Source: JAEINY01 sp942490535
Lineage (GTDB): Bacteria; Bacteroidota; Bacteroidia; Bacteroidales; Marinilabiliaceae
Assembly: GCA_942490535.1 (NCBI GenBank)
Contig: CALNXQ010000005.1
Location: 2,046,001 to 2,110,000, forward strand
DNA: 64,000 nt
Direction: 5' to 3'
In this document: piece after piece, positions 34,401 through 43,654 of the stretch
Numbering within the stretch: position 1 is the first letter of the stretch
Layout of the letters: each line of letters begins with the position of its first letter
Made by a program: the position numbers and the translations under genes
Notes under the pieces: generated by a model
Databases searched by the model: none
What the model was told of the DNA's origin: nothing
The model's input: only the letters and a program-made list of their open reading frames with translations

Positions 34401-34952
34401 AAACTCCCACAGGCTGGCCAAGGGTGACTCAACGATTTCAAGTATTAAAGATATTAATGGAATAGATTGGATTAGTTCTCTAAGTGATTTTCGCCGATGT
34501 AGCGTAATTTGGTCTAAAGTGGTTTTAGTGGCATTGGAGGATTGTAATTCCAAATCCCTAGTTGGAAATATAGTGGTGGTTGTATCTCTTCTTGTTTTTC
34601 TTAATTCAGGAACCTTGTCAATAAAGTCCACACTGATTGATTCTGGTATGTTCTCTTTTATTGGTTCTGGCTTAACTTCCAAGGTTACAGTATGAGCATC
34701 TTGTTTCAAGAGCTTGGTCTTATTTTCTTGCTTAGGTAGCTCTTGCTGTTGAAATGCCTCTATCCTTTCAAGCAGGTCATTAAATTTGGCTTCGTATTGT
34801 GTTTTGACCTCAAAAAGCTCCTTTTTTAATTCTTCAAGTCCAGGATTAGTCTTTATAAGTACGGCTGCACAGGAGTGACAGTTTTGGTTAGATGGATCAT
34901 TGCTGATACCGCAATTTTGGCAGTGAGTTAGTCTAAAATTTTCTTGTGTCAT
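31488..34952 (-). CDS. DUF2339-type giant membrane protein with zinc ribbon
   Basis: 1154 residues from the ATG at 34952 (the upstream TTG is rejected). An N-terminal zinc ribbon (Cys11, Cys14, Cys25, Cys28) is followed by a coiled coil (about 40-75), a basic linker, and then about 28 hydrophobic helices from residue 190 to the end. This is the layout of DUF2339 predicted membrane proteins, common in Bacteroidota and Proteobacteria and of unknown function. The protein is probably inner-membrane. It is monocistronic and about 920 bp upstream of the sulfatase operon on the same strand. Confidence 0.75.
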   Translation of the reverse strand: MTQENFRLTHCQNCGISNDPSNQNCHSCAAVLIKTNPGLEELKKELFEVKTQYEAKFNDLLERIEAFQQQELPKQENKTKLLKQDAHTVTLEVKPEPIKENIPESISVDFIDKVPELRKTRRDTTTTIFPTRDLELQSSNATKTTLDQITLHRRKSLRELIQSIPLISLILEIVESPLASLWEFVGKYYNQYKEKNQLPVFFMTLAGIGALLFGFGYLMQLSISYLGNLSELIKITFGFACSTGITWWATRLYQKGNKYEDFCSALMGLSVALNYLFIYFLSNLSNVNPELSSPLTGFALIMGNTTFAIIIALRYQTKIVALLSLLGGAFAPFYLNTDGASPLYFIYLWILCASSIYLARKIKWKTLGIIGFITSSSIIELSVLNDVNSFSLGVYTIIFHAFAYLFIWFSLFNDKRIADTLNKSSVVLITGNISVFLFNLYYLFADAGYYSILGWVLLANALIFFPGLWSYKKDIARPIKLLLLVIAGTFVAFAIPALLDKHLMGLFWSIEALGLIYLGYNFALPSVRKEGYLLFLIALIKTILTFGDIWFMNGNHQLLTSGYLNLLALGPLIGMLVFIFKKYESQSLEFEKRLLTNFKNSAIVWFLISYLLTAACFTYNWLAFASVMVALAIIIIGYITKLHFSRGLGYLVFVASVVYSALHAIIHISTTWNASLFTSGYANLVGIGIFLLAFMGVHFQLHARKPNLFMREKSANNHHTFNWLAIWFTALFLVTAFHEIGNYAFNLIIIPMFAFIYLGYNKKSIFIEYLGIAYASIMMIGIAFSISEIGSFRFTLQPLWGKIVMIELLFSMWFLRLFYAKLAPGSNMAPMMDKVREVFYWIVPLLILSPVKRHFPEYLPLALWGSALIIFFIYEATKRKSLIIEFTLIATAAALWGLFPDNYWATVMTSLLVLGLVIIIKQGYNKTTCMKSEFSHVFVATPYYLGACLFIIVSDVISSDASAFIASSLFFSIMVIFRTHIAPLQNNFLVSFWLSLFLAAVGIGLTYLEEPASTQLISLAPFIPIGFILYGNNSVYTNHRKTTWLALIFILHSLIFIGYSLIIAETILTVTIILHAIALLFNSLKIHSKPLVWMSVAFFAMAILKLYIWDIAHFSMLQKVFVFVLIGALLLGASFLFVKVKDRFELPEEDEIVS

Positions 34953-35096
34953 GTTGGGTATAAGCTTTAGGCTCTTCACCAAAAATAGGATAATATCTTA
35001 TAATATTTGTGTAAAACAGGAGGTTTCTAAATTTTCCCCTTCAAATAAAGAATCTCGTCCTACATGAAGAAACCAGCCGGGCAATATCTTTTGGTT

Positions 35097-35129
35097 AAAA
35101 AAAAGCCTCCGATTTATAAAATCGGAGGT
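35097..35129 (-). terminator. Terminator of the GH20 gene
   Basis: On the minus strand ACCTCCGATTT/AAATCGGAGGC (35129-35118 with 35115-35105) forms a stem with a short loop followed by eight T (35104-35097). It lies 25 nt after the stop codon. Confidence 0.85.
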
Positions 35130-35153
35130 TTCTTCTATTGAATCAAGATTGAT

Positions 35154-36743
35154 TTATTTCTTCGGCTCATAGTTCTTGCTGTAATGGATGCTCAGCTTTT
35201 CCCACCGGGTTTTAAAATCTTCCAGATTGAGTGAAAAACGCTCAAAGTTTTTATTCTTCAGATCGGTCCAGCCCACTTCTGCATAAGCTGCAATACGCGG
35301 AAAGGTTTGTTCTTGCACACGCTCTTCGGTCGGTGTCCATTCACTCCAATTCTGGCAGCCTAATCCTTTGATTTTATCATGGTGCCGGCTATCCAGCCCT
35401 TCCGGTATGGGATTGTAGGCGTAACTACGGGATAAGGGAATGGATGAATATCCATAATCCAAATAGGTCTCGGTATGGATGGAGTTAACGATGCTGTAGC
35501 CTTGAGTAGCTGCTTCAGTGACCAGCTTGAGGTCGCCCTTCCAAAAATGAACCACCGCATTCGAAGCCAATGATGACGATACTTCCATGTCATCTTTATC
35601 CTGCCATTCATGAATGTTTTTACCCATGATTTCGTTCCATCCCATCATGCGGCGGTTCTTCGAATCCAGGTAGTTGGATATTTTGTTGGTGAAATAGATT
35701 TGAACCTCCGCTGGCGTGGCCAAACCCTGGTCTTTCATGAGCTTTTGAATAGAGGGAGCATTTTTCCACTGTTCATAGTCAATCTCGTCACCGCCAATGT
35801 GGATAATTTCCGATGGAAAGAGTGTCATAACTTCGTCCAGCACATCCTTTAAAAACTCAAAGACACGGGGATCAGCTACGTCGTACACATCCTGACCCAC
35901 TTTACCAAAGCGCACCGGCATGGTAACGGGCGCTTTGGTAACACCCAGCCAGGGATAAGAAGCGATGGCAGATCGCGCATGGCCCGGCATGTCAATTTCG
36001 GGAACCACGGTAATGTGCCGTTGGGCCGCATAGGCCACAATCTCTTTGATGTCATCCTGGGAATAGAACCCGCCATGCGCTTCCCCGGAATATGTGTCAC
36101 TGTTCCAGCCTCCGGTTTGACTATCGTTTCGCCAGGCCCCAATTTCAGTTAGTTTGGGGTATTTTTTTATTTCTATGCGCCACCCTTGGTCATCGGTCAA
36201 GTGCCAGTGGAAGACATTCATTTTTAGCAGGGCCATTTCATCCAGCATTTGCTTCACAAAGGCTTTGGTCCGAAAATGGCGACTCACATCCAGCATGTAG
36301 GCTCTCCATGGAAAACGAGGCGTATCCTCAATTTCAACGCACGGTATCATCCGCTCATTGATTAACTGCCGCAGGGTTTGGATGCCATAGAACAGACCGG
36401 TATTGGAGGCTGCACGAATATGGATGAGGTTTTTTGTAACGCTTAACTGGTAAGACTCTGTACTTGTCTCCGTTTGAGCTGGTATTAATTCCAGAATGAT
36501 ACCGGATTTTCCCTTGGGTACTTTTTTGATGGAGTGGAGTTTGGCGGCAGGAAATAGTTCGTGACGCAAATAATTGGCAGTTGCTTCGGCTTTGGTGGAA
36601 TAAAAAAGGGTGGTGTTTTCGCGGATGGTATAGCTCCCATCCTTTGTGATCAGTTTGTTGGGATGGGGAATGACGTTAATGGCAAAAGTAGCCAAATGAG
36701 TCAAAATAAGCAGGGCCCCAATGAATAATCCTTTTTGCATCAT
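35154..36743 (-). CDS. Secreted GH20 beta-N-acetylhexosaminidase (classical type)
   Basis: 529 residues. A signal peptide (about 1-21, TFAI) is followed by a GH20b domain (about 25-135) and the catalytic barrel (about 140-500). The catalytic Asp319-Glu320 lies in HIGGDEIDYEQWK, substrate-binding HWHLTDDQGWRIE in strand 2 and WSEWTPTEER near residue 455. It is full length for the classical family. The enzyme removes terminal beta-linked GlcNAc or GalNAc, for example from N-glycan antennae or chitin oligomers. It is divergent from the GH92 mannosidase, with which it could act on the same glycans. Confidence 0.9.
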   Translation of the reverse strand: MMQKGLFIGALLILTHLATFAINVIPHPNKLITKDGSYTIRENTTLFYSTKAEATANYLRHELFPAAKLHSIKKVPKGKSGIILELIPAQTETSTESYQLSVTKNLIHIRAASNTGLFYGIQTLRQLINERMIPCVEIEDTPRFPWRAYMLDVSRHFRTKAFVKQMLDEMALLKMNVFHWHLTDDQGWRIEIKKYPKLTEIGAWRNDSQTGGWNSDTYSGEAHGGFYSQDDIKEIVAYAAQRHITVVPEIDMPGHARSAIASYPWLGVTKAPVTMPVRFGKVGQDVYDVADPRVFEFLKDVLDEVMTLFPSEIIHIGGDEIDYEQWKNAPSIQKLMKDQGLATPAEVQIYFTNKISNYLDSKNRRMMGWNEIMGKNIHEWQDKDDMEVSSSLASNAVVHFWKGDLKLVTEAATQGYSIVNSIHTETYLDYGYSSIPLSRSYAYNPIPEGLDSRHHDKIKGLGCQNWSEWTPTEERVQEQTFPRIAAYAEVGWTDLKNKNFERFSLNLEDFKTRWEKLSIHYSKNYEPKK

Positions 36744-37017
36744 GTGAGAGTAGATTAATTTTAGAAACGTAAATATATGAAATGTAAATAAAGTAAAAGA
36801 AAATGAAATGAAAGATAAGTCATTGTAATTAATCGAAATTTAATGGCATTAGTGAATCATTAATCCGATGGAATAGGCAGGCGGGAAGGGGATAAATGTT
36901 TTACTTTTTCTATCCCTTGTTCTAAACTGTTTGTTTTAGAATTAGGATGTGGTGAGGCATTTTATAATTCGTTAAATTTGAATTGTCTGGTTGATGTTAA
37001 TTTCAATATTTAATAAA

Positions 37018-39318
37018 ATGATGATGAAAAAATATGCTTGGTTAATGGCTGTGTTGATAATGGGTTTAATGGCTTGTCAACAAAAAGCCTGTCCGGTGGT
37101 GGATGAAGATCCCGTGCAGATGGTGAATACCTTGATGGGAACGGATTCGGAGTTTGCCTTGTCCAATGGCAATACCTATCCGGCGGTAGCAGTTCCCTGG
37201 GGGATGAATTTCTGGACGCCTCAAACCAACAAAATGGGTGATGGATGGGGGTACATGTATGATGCCAAAAAGATACGCGGGATCAAACAGACGCACCAAC
37301 CCAGTCCCTGGATTAATGATTACGCGGCGTTTAGCCTAATGGCGGTGACCGGTGAGTTAAAGTTTAAAGAGGAAGAACGGGCCAGTTGGTTTTCGCATAA
37401 GGCTGAAACAGCCAGTCCGCATTATTATCAGGTTTACCTGGCCGATTATGATGTGGATGTTGAAGTGTCGCCCACTGAAAGGGCTGCTCAGTTTCGTTTT
37501 ACGTTTCCTGAAAATGACAATAGTTACGTGTTGATTGACGGGTTTCACCAGGGATCTTATGTGAGGATCATTCCGGAAGAGCGAAAGGTAATTGGTTATT
37601 GCCGGAATAATTCCGGAGGGGTACCGGAGAACTTTCACAATTATTTTGTGGCGGTTTTTGATAAGGATTTTGAGGAGGTGTCTACCTGGAGTGGCGATAA
37701 ATTGAAAATAGGCGAGGCTGAACAGAAAGGCTATCATGTTGGGGGAGTATTGAAATTTAAAACTTCAAAAGGTGAGCAGGTAGGTGTGAAAGTGGCGTCT
37801 TCCTTTATTAGTTATGCCCAAGCAGAAATAAGTCTGAAGCGGGAAATTGGAAATGATAACTTTGATCAAACAAAAGAAAAGGCATACACCGCCTGGAGTC
37901 AGGAGTTGAATAAATTGAAAGTGGAAGGCGGCACCATTGATCAGCGTCGCATCTTTTATTCCACACTTTATCGGGTGTTGTTGTTTCCCCGTAAGTTTTA
38001 TGAACTGGATGCACAGGATCAAATTGTGCATTACAGTCCTTATAATGGCCAGGTTTTACCGGGATATATGTTTACGGATAATGGATTTTGGGACACCTTT
38101 CGGGCTGTTTTTCCATTTTTTACATTAATGTACCCGGAGTTGAACAGTCAGATCATGGAAGGTCTGGTCAATACCTATAAGGAAAGTGGCTGGTTACCCG
38201 AGTGGGCCAGTCCGGGTCACCGGGGATGTATGATCGGCTCCAATTCGGCTTCATTGATTGCCGACTCCTACCTGAAAGGCATTCGTGGTTATGACATAGA
38301 AACACTTTATGAAGCGATTCTGAAAAATACCGTCAGTCATAAGGAAGACATCACCTCTGTAGGCCGATATGGGGCAGACTATTACAATAAACTGGGATAC
38401 GTTCCTTACAATGTGGGGATTCATGAAAATGCAGCGCGTACCCTGGAGTATGCCTATGCCGATTACACCATTTACAAACTGGCCCAGGAATTGGGACGGC
38501 CGCAGGAGGAGATCGACCTGTTTGCCAAACGGGCCCAAAACTACCGTAACCTCTTTGATAAAGAGACGAAATTGATGCGTGGCCGTAATGAAGATGGCAC
38601 GTTTCAAACTCCCTTTAATCCTTTTAAATGGGGCGATGCGTTTACCGAAGGCAATAGCTGGCACTACAGCTGGTCCGTGTTTCATGATATTGACGGTTTA
38701 AAAGAATTGATGGGTGGCCGTGAGGAATTTGTGGGAATGCTGGATAAGGTATTTGATTTGCCACCTGTTTTTGATGACTCTTATTACGGATTCCCCATTC
38801 ATGAAATCCGGGAGATGCAAATCATGAACATGGGACAATATGCACATGGCAATCAGCCCATACAGCATATGACCTACCTGTACAATTATGCCGGTGAACC
38901 CTGGAAAACGCAAGCGCGCGTACGTCAGATCATGGATAAATTGTACACGGCCTCACCCGATGGGTACTGTGGTGATGAAGATAACGGGCAAACCTCTGCC
39001 TGGTATGTGTTCAGCTCCCTGGGCTTCTATCCCGTTTGCCCCGGGCAGGACATGTATGTGATCGGCAGTCCGGTGTTTGATAAAGTGACCATGCAGCTGC
39101 CCAATGGAAAGCAATTGGAGATCAAATCCAATAATAATGGTCAGGCGAATGTTTATATCAATAGGGCAGTGTTCAATGGGCAGGCCTGGGATAAAAACTA
39201 CCTGAATCATCAGGACTTGTTAAAAGGTGGAGAATTAACTTTTGACATGAGTGCTGAACCTAATAAAACGCGGGGGGTAGCACCGGAGAGTTATCCGCCG
39301 TCGATGAGTAAGGAGTAA
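37018..39318 (+). CDS. GH92 alpha-mannosidase lipoprotein
   Basis: 766 residues from the ATG at 37018 (further ATGs at 37021 and 37024; longer alternatives at 36991/36994 are unlikely). A lipobox (IMGLMAC, Cys near residue 21) follows the signal sequence. Family motifs are NTLMGTDSEFALSNGNTYP near the start, GYMFTDNGFWDTFRAVFP in the barrel, GWLPEWASPGHRGCMIG, EGNSWHYSWSVFHDIDGL, GNQPIQHM and GDEDNGQTSAWYVFSSLGFYP. GH92 enzymes are calcium-dependent exo-mannosidases that act on alpha-mannosides such as high-mannose N-glycans. It lies beside a GH20 enzyme and near a PNGase F-like protein, fitting N-glycan breakdown. Confidence 0.92.
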   Translation: MMMKKYAWLMAVLIMGLMACQQKACPVVDEDPVQMVNTLMGTDSEFALSNGNTYPAVAVPWGMNFWTPQTNKMGDGWGYMYDAKKIRGIKQTHQPSPWINDYAAFSLMAVTGELKFKEEERASWFSHKAETASPHYYQVYLADYDVDVEVSPTERAAQFRFTFPENDNSYVLIDGFHQGSYVRIIPEERKVIGYCRNNSGGVPENFHNYFVAVFDKDFEEVSTWSGDKLKIGEAEQKGYHVGGVLKFKTSKGEQVGVKVASSFISYAQAEISLKREIGNDNFDQTKEKAYTAWSQELNKLKVEGGTIDQRRIFYSTLYRVLLFPRKFYELDAQDQIVHYSPYNGQVLPGYMFTDNGFWDTFRAVFPFFTLMYPELNSQIMEGLVNTYKESGWLPEWASPGHRGCMIGSNSASLIADSYLKGIRGYDIETLYEAILKNTVSHKEDITSVGRYGADYYNKLGYVPYNVGIHENAARTLEYAYADYTIYKLAQELGRPQEEIDLFAKRAQNYRNLFDKETKLMRGRNEDGTFQTPFNPFKWGDAFTEGNSWHYSWSVFHDIDGLKELMGGREEFVGMLDKVFDLPPVFDDSYYGFPIHEIREMQIMNMGQYAHGNQPIQHMTYLYNYAGEPWKTQARVRQIMDKLYTASPDGYCGDEDNGQTSAWYVFSSLGFYPVCPGQDMYVIGSPVFDKVTMQLPNGKQLEIKSNNNGQANVYINRAVFNGQAWDKNYLNHQDLLKGGELTFDMSAEPNKTRGVAPESYPPSMSKE

Positions 39319-39338
39319 AAATAAACAATAGGCTACTT

Positions 39339-39372
39339 AAAAACCACTCTCAATTTTTTGGGAGTGGTTTTA
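39339..39372. terminator. Bidirectional terminator between GH92 and nitroreductase genes
   Basis: AAAACCACTC (39340-39349) pairs with GAGTGGTTTT (39362-39371) around a T-rich loop, between two convergent genes. It can serve both strands, with a modest T tract on each side. Confidence 0.7.
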
Positions 39373-39400
39373 TGCATTTTTACGTATGGGATATAAAAGA

Positions 39401-40030
39401 TTAAATCTTTGTCACCATTTCATCCAGTGACTTACGAACCTTTGCCAGGTGCTGGTACTGATCATCTTTTGACCGGATGCCGATGGTGGCCATCACAACT
39501 GAAGTGAGGTTTTTTTCCTTTAATCCCAGTATTTCATCGAATTTGACCTTGTCAAAACCTTCCATGGGACAGGCATCAATACCTTCTACGGCACAGGTCA
39601 TCAATAGAAAACCAAGTGCAATGTAGGCTTGTTTAGCAGCCCACTGGGTCAATGCATCCTGAGGCTGAGCCGTGACAAATCCCTTCATCATACCTTCGTA
39701 TTCACCTAAGGCTTCTTTTGGGATGTTTCGGGTTGCGGCAATGCGTTGCACAAATTCAGTGACATGTTGTTCGGAAACATTCGTTTGGGCAGCAAAAACA
39801 ATTACCTGGGACGCATCCGTAACTTGTGGCTGGCTCCAGGCTGCTTCACGCAACTTTGATCGAACATTTAAATCTTCAATCACAAAAATCTGATAGGGTT
39901 GAAGGCCAAAAGATGAAGCAGAAAGGTTGGTGGCTGTCAATACTTTTTGAAGCTGTTCATCGCTAAGCTTTTTTTGTGCATCAAATTGCTTGGTCGCATA
40001 CCGCCAATTCAGTTTTTCGAGGATATCCAT
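39401..40030 (-). CDS. NAD(P)H-dependent nitroreductase family protein
   Basis: 209 residues, a full-length NfsB-type nitroreductase. The N-terminal MDILEKLNWRYATKQFD holds the FMN phosphate-binding Arg/Lys region; ASSFGLQPYQIFVIED is the flavin-binding loop, and AYIALGFLLMTCAVEGIDACPMEGF the dimer and substrate region. The enzyme uses FMN and NAD(P)H to reduce nitro compounds, quinones or dihydropteridines. It is soluble and cytoplasmic, convergent with GH92 and divergent from the PNGase F-like gene. Confidence 0.88.
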   Translation of the reverse strand: MDILEKLNWRYATKQFDAQKKLSDEQLQKVLTATNLSASSFGLQPYQIFVIEDLNVRSKLREAAWSQPQVTDASQVIVFAAQTNVSEQHVTEFVQRIAATRNIPKEALGEYEGMMKGFVTAQPQDALTQWAAKQAYIALGFLLMTCAVEGIDACPMEGFDKVKFDEILGLKEKNLTSVVMATIGIRSKDDQYQHLAKVRKSLDEMVTKI

Positions 40031-40057
40031 GATTATTGTAATTTTTATGGTTGTAAA

Positions 40058-40089
40058 TTTGTTTCTTTTAAATAGTCTTGATACTTATG
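40058..40089 (+). promoter_or_regulatory. Candidate promoter of the PNGase F-like gene
   Basis: TTTG (40058-40061), a 20-nt spacer and TACTTATG (40082-40089) match the Bacteroidota consensus with one mismatch. Transcription would start near 40096, which places the ATG at 40118 (not 40094) as the start. Confidence 0.45.
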
Positions 40090-40117
40090 TCCAATGTCTT
40101 GTTCAAATACTGATATT

Positions 40118-41752
40118 ATGAAATTAAACAACCTTCTACTCCTTTTGTTCTTGCTGATGGCAAGTCAATTAAGAGCCGGGGATACCCTTCGGGTACAAAC
40201 CTTCACGTTTGAAGATATCACAAAGCGCAGGGATGTGTTTTCGTTTCCGGATGATGAACGGAGCTGGGAGAAAATACTGATGATTCGCACCCTCAAGTGT
40301 GATGAAAAAACAACCCGAGACATTTATCCTTGTGGAGAGTGGGATTACTCCACATCCACTTTTGTGCATGTACCACTTGCGGATACGGTGGAGGTATTCG
40401 AACTGGAAGGTTTCGTTACACCTTATGGCAAGGGATTGGATTTGGGTGAAAGAGGTTGGGCCTTTCAATACGATGTTACTGATTATGCCCCTTTATTAAA
40501 AGGGAATGTGGATTTGTCATCGGGTAACGATCAGGAATTACTGGATGTGAAGTTTCTGTTTATTGAAGGTACACCTCCTCGGGATGTCCTTTCGGTAGAG
40601 AATTTATATCCGTGGGGCAGTTATAAGTACCAGGATGTGGCGGATGAAGCGGTTTTGAAAGTTCAAAAGATCCTGTTAAACCCGCAGGCTGCCGGATTTA
40701 TGTTACGTGCCCGCATTTCAGGGCATGGGCATGAAGGTCCACGTAACTGTTGTGAGTGGGATGCTAAATCTCATACCTATTTTGTGAATAAAGAAGTGGC
40801 TTTTCGTTGGACCGTATGGAAAGATTGCGGCATGAATCCCATTTATCCGCAAGGCGGCACCTGGCAGTTTGACCGTGCCGGATGGTGCCCTGGAACACCT
40901 TTGGATACCTATGATTTTGAGTTGACTAAAAAAGTATTTCCAGGTGATTCCATTGAGATTGATTATGCCATTGAAATGTATCGGGAGAATGGTGAAAAGG
41001 AGGGGAATTATCGCATGAGTCACCAGTTGTTTTCTTATGGGGCACCAAATTTTAAAAATGATGCTGCTATTGTGGATATTTTGGCCCCGACTCAAAAGGA
41101 TGCTTACCGTCGGATTAATCCCATTATTAAGGATCCGGCCATCCTAGTTAAAAACACAGGGAAATATACTATTCAAACGCTTCGCTTTAAATACGGTGTG
41201 AGAGGCGTGGTGGAAAAAGAATTTGTATGGAGCGGAAAACTGAACTTTTTAGATGAAGCCACCGTAGTTTTGCCAAATCTGGACTGGTTAGCAGTAAATG
41301 ATAACCAGCAGTTTTATGTGGAGATTATTGAAACCAATGGAACCGTTGACGAATATCCATCCAATAACCAGATGACTTCCTTGGTGAGACGTCCTGTATC
41401 ACTTCCAACCGCATTTAAATTGTACATCCGCGCCAATGGATTGGGACGAGCACGTGACTTATCATGTACCATAAATGATGTGGACGGTGCTGTGTTATTT
41501 GAACGGGATCAGTTTGAAGATGACGTGATTTATATGGATCCCGTCAGCCTGGAAAAAGGTCTCTATGAGTTTAAACTCACCGACCGGATGGAAGATGGTA
41601 TGATCCGCCATTGGTGGAACCGCAGCAGTGATCCGGATAAAATAGGACGTAATGGACGAATTGCCATTATGGATATGAAAGGGAACTTAATTAAGGAGCT
41701 GGATTACGATTTTGCAGAGGAAATCAATTTGCGATTCATCGTTGAGGATTGA
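40118..41752 (+). CDS. Peptide-N-glycosidase F-like protein
   Basis: 544 residues from the ATG at 40118, which begins a good signal peptide (MKLNNLLLLLFLLMASQLRAG). The mature protein matches the two-domain PNGase F fold. Asp76 in CGEWDYST corresponds to the catalytic aspartate of Flavobacterium PNGase F, and Glu213 in GHGHEG...NCCEWD to the catalytic-region glutamate; several cysteines could form disulfides. The C-terminal 180 residues resemble a beta-sandwich with DxDG-like loops. PNGase F removes whole N-glycans from asparagine. It would be periplasmic or secreted and supply substrate to the GH92, GH20 and GH29 enzymes. Confidence 0.72.
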   Translation: MKLNNLLLLLFLLMASQLRAGDTLRVQTFTFEDITKRRDVFSFPDDERSWEKILMIRTLKCDEKTTRDIYPCGEWDYSTSTFVHVPLADTVEVFELEGFVTPYGKGLDLGERGWAFQYDVTDYAPLLKGNVDLSSGNDQELLDVKFLFIEGTPPRDVLSVENLYPWGSYKYQDVADEAVLKVQKILLNPQAAGFMLRARISGHGHEGPRNCCEWDAKSHTYFVNKEVAFRWTVWKDCGMNPIYPQGGTWQFDRAGWCPGTPLDTYDFELTKKVFPGDSIEIDYAIEMYRENGEKEGNYRMSHQLFSYGAPNFKNDAAIVDILAPTQKDAYRRINPIIKDPAILVKNTGKYTIQTLRFKYGVRGVVEKEFVWSGKLNFLDEATVVLPNLDWLAVNDNQQFYVEIIETNGTVDEYPSNNQMTSLVRRPVSLPTAFKLYIRANGLGRARDLSCTINDVDGAVLFERDQFEDDVIYMDPVSLEKGLYEFKLTDRMEDGMIRHWWNRSSDPDKIGRNGRIAIMDMKGNLIKELDYDFAEEINLRFIVED

Positions 41753-41908
41753 TCTTTTTCCAATCCTTAGCAAACGCTATCTCTATTGTGAGATGCTGAT
41801 AACTGATGTTAGCAGTCTATTAGCAACATTGCCATATGGTCGTTTGTTTTAAAAGCAAGCGTCCTTATTTTTTAGTATATTTTGCAAGGGAATAATAGAA
41901 GTAACGAT

Positions 41909-42442
41909 ATGATAAGAGAACATACAATCACCATAAAACAAGCTAATATGTATGGATTAGTAATGTTTTTGCCCATTTTGGTGATAACGGCACTTCCGTT
42001 TTTTTTGCTGAATGATGTTCATTTCTCAGGTCCTTCCTTAAGTCATACCTTGTCTTTTATTTTATTAATGGCAGGTGGCATTGTTGTTCATGAACTGTTG
42101 CATGGAGTTGTTTGGGCCTTGGGGCAAAGGAGGGGGTGGAAAGCAGTCAAATTTGGATTTAATAAGGAATGGTTAACACCCTATTGTCATTGCGATCAGC
42201 CCATTTCTGTATTGGTTTATCGCCTGGGAGCTATGACACCTTTAGTCGTGCTTGGAATCATACCGTTAGTGGTGAGTTATGGAAATGGAAGCTTCAGCCT
42301 CTGGTTGTATGGTTTTATTTTTACAGTCGCTGCTGGTGGCGATATGATTGCCATATGGATGGTGCGTCATTTGCGTTGGAATAGCAAAGTGATGGATCAC
42401 CCCGAGAATATGGGATTTATTCAAATTGAATCAGAAAAGTGA
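41909..42442 (+). CDS. DUF3267-type membrane metallopeptidase
   Basis: 177 residues from the ATG at 41909 (TTG at 41882 is rejected). Four hydrophobic segments are visible (about 15-35, 45-70, 105-128, 135-160). The zinc motif HELLH (His61, Glu62, His65) lies in the second helix as in site-2-type and DUF3267 peptidases, and is followed by a GAMTPLVVL helix. It might cleave membrane proteins, but this is inferred. Its TGA overlaps the ATG of the next gene by one base (TGATG), so the two are co-translated. Confidence 0.75.
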   Translation: MIREHTITIKQANMYGLVMFLPILVITALPFFLLNDVHFSGPSLSHTLSFILLMAGGIVVHELLHGVVWALGQRRGWKAVKFGFNKEWLTPYCHCDQPISVLVYRLGAMTPLVVLGIIPLVVSYGNGSFSLWLYGFIFTVAAGGDMIAIWMVRHLRWNSKVMDHPENMGFIQIESEK

Positions 42443-43614
42443 TGGATAATAAACGTGTCTATGCAATTGATGTACTCAGAGCACTAACGCTTGTGCTGAT
42501 GATCTTCGTGAATGACATACCGGGTATACAAAATATTCCTCAATGGCTAAATCACATGCCTGCCGGGGTGGATGCCCTGGGTTTAGCTGATATCGTGTTT
42601 CCATTATTTCTGTTTGTGGTGGGGCTGTCCATTCCTTTGGCCATCGAGCAACGGCGTAAAAAAGGGGACGATACGCAAAAGATACTGGTGCACATTTTTA
42701 CCCGCACCTTTGCTCTGATCGCAATTGGGATGGTTAGGGTCAATGTACCTTACCTAAACAGTGACTTAACGGGTGTGCCTCAGTATTTATGGGCACAGCT
42801 CTCCTACTTATGTGTGTTTCTAATATGGAATGTTTATCCTAAATCTGATACAGCACCAATGTGGTTATTCCGGTATATGAAAATTGCTGGTGTCATTGGT
42901 CTGATTTGGTTAGTCTTTGTTTTCCGCAGCGGAACCATTGATGCAGTAGAGTTGATGCAGCCACGTTGGTGGGGTATTTTAGGCCAAATAGGATGGTGTT
43001 ATTTAATTGGATCTCTGGTATATCTTTTTGTTGGAAAAAGCATTGGTAAAGTCAGTTTGATTTTGTTGTTAACAGCACTTTATCATGTGTTGGCCATGTT
43101 CTTTCTACAAGATTATCTCATTTTTACCATCTTGCCTGGTAGTGGTTCGCTAGTTGTTATGGCCATCTCAGGAATGCTGGTCTCTTTGGTTTTTAGCCAG
43201 TACAAATCAGAAACAAAAAAGTTGTTTTTTATTTTATCCGGTATCGGAGCTGTCTTTTTTGTGCTTAGTATAGCCGTTCGATCCCTGTGGGGTATTTCCA
43301 AGTTAGACAATACCCCCTCATGGATTTACATCTGTTTGGCCATTGGTTTATGGGGATTTGCTTTTATTTATTGGTTAGTTGACTTGAAAGGCATTAAGAA
43401 ATGGACCATACCTATTGAACCAGCCGGTACAAGTACCTTAACGGCCTACTTGCTATCCGATTTTTTCTATTACTTTACTTGGTATTGGGGATGGGGTTAT
43501 CCTGATTATTTGAATACCGGTGCACTGGGTTTGATACGAAGTATTCTTTTTGTATTTTTAATTTTGTACGTTGTTAAGGGATTGAGGAATGTTTATATTC
43601 GACTTAAGATATGA
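42442..43614 (+). CDS. DUF5009/HGSNAT-like transmembrane acyltransferase
   Basis: 390 residues from the ATG at 42442 (a GTG at 42439 just precedes it). It has about 11 membrane helices and an N-terminal signature VYAIDVLRALTLVLMIFVND, typical of DUF5009 and heparan-alpha-glucosaminide N-acetyltransferase-like proteins. A conserved histidine (NHMPAGVDALGLADIVFPLF) lies near residue 40. Such proteins move an acetyl group across the membrane onto terminal glucosamine. The target is unproven here, but the glycan-degrading neighbours make sugar acetylation plausible. It is co-transcribed with the DUF3267 gene. Confidence 0.75.
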   Translation: MDNKRVYAIDVLRALTLVLMIFVNDIPGIQNIPQWLNHMPAGVDALGLADIVFPLFLFVVGLSIPLAIEQRRKKGDDTQKILVHIFTRTFALIAIGMVRVNVPYLNSDLTGVPQYLWAQLSYLCVFLIWNVYPKSDTAPMWLFRYMKIAGVIGLIWLVFVFRSGTIDAVELMQPRWWGILGQIGWCYLIGSLVYLFVGKSIGKVSLILLLTALYHVLAMFFLQDYLIFTILPGSGSLVVMAISGMLVSLVFSQYKSETKKLFFILSGIGAVFFVLSIAVRSLWGISKLDNTPSWIYICLAIGLWGFAFIYWLVDLKGIKKWTIPIEPAGTSTLTAYLLSDFFYYFTWYWGWGYPDYLNTGALGLIRSILFVFLILYVVKGLRNVYIRLKI

Positions 43615-43654
43615 GATTTACTAGATCTCTTTTAATTAGCTAATTTATAATTCT

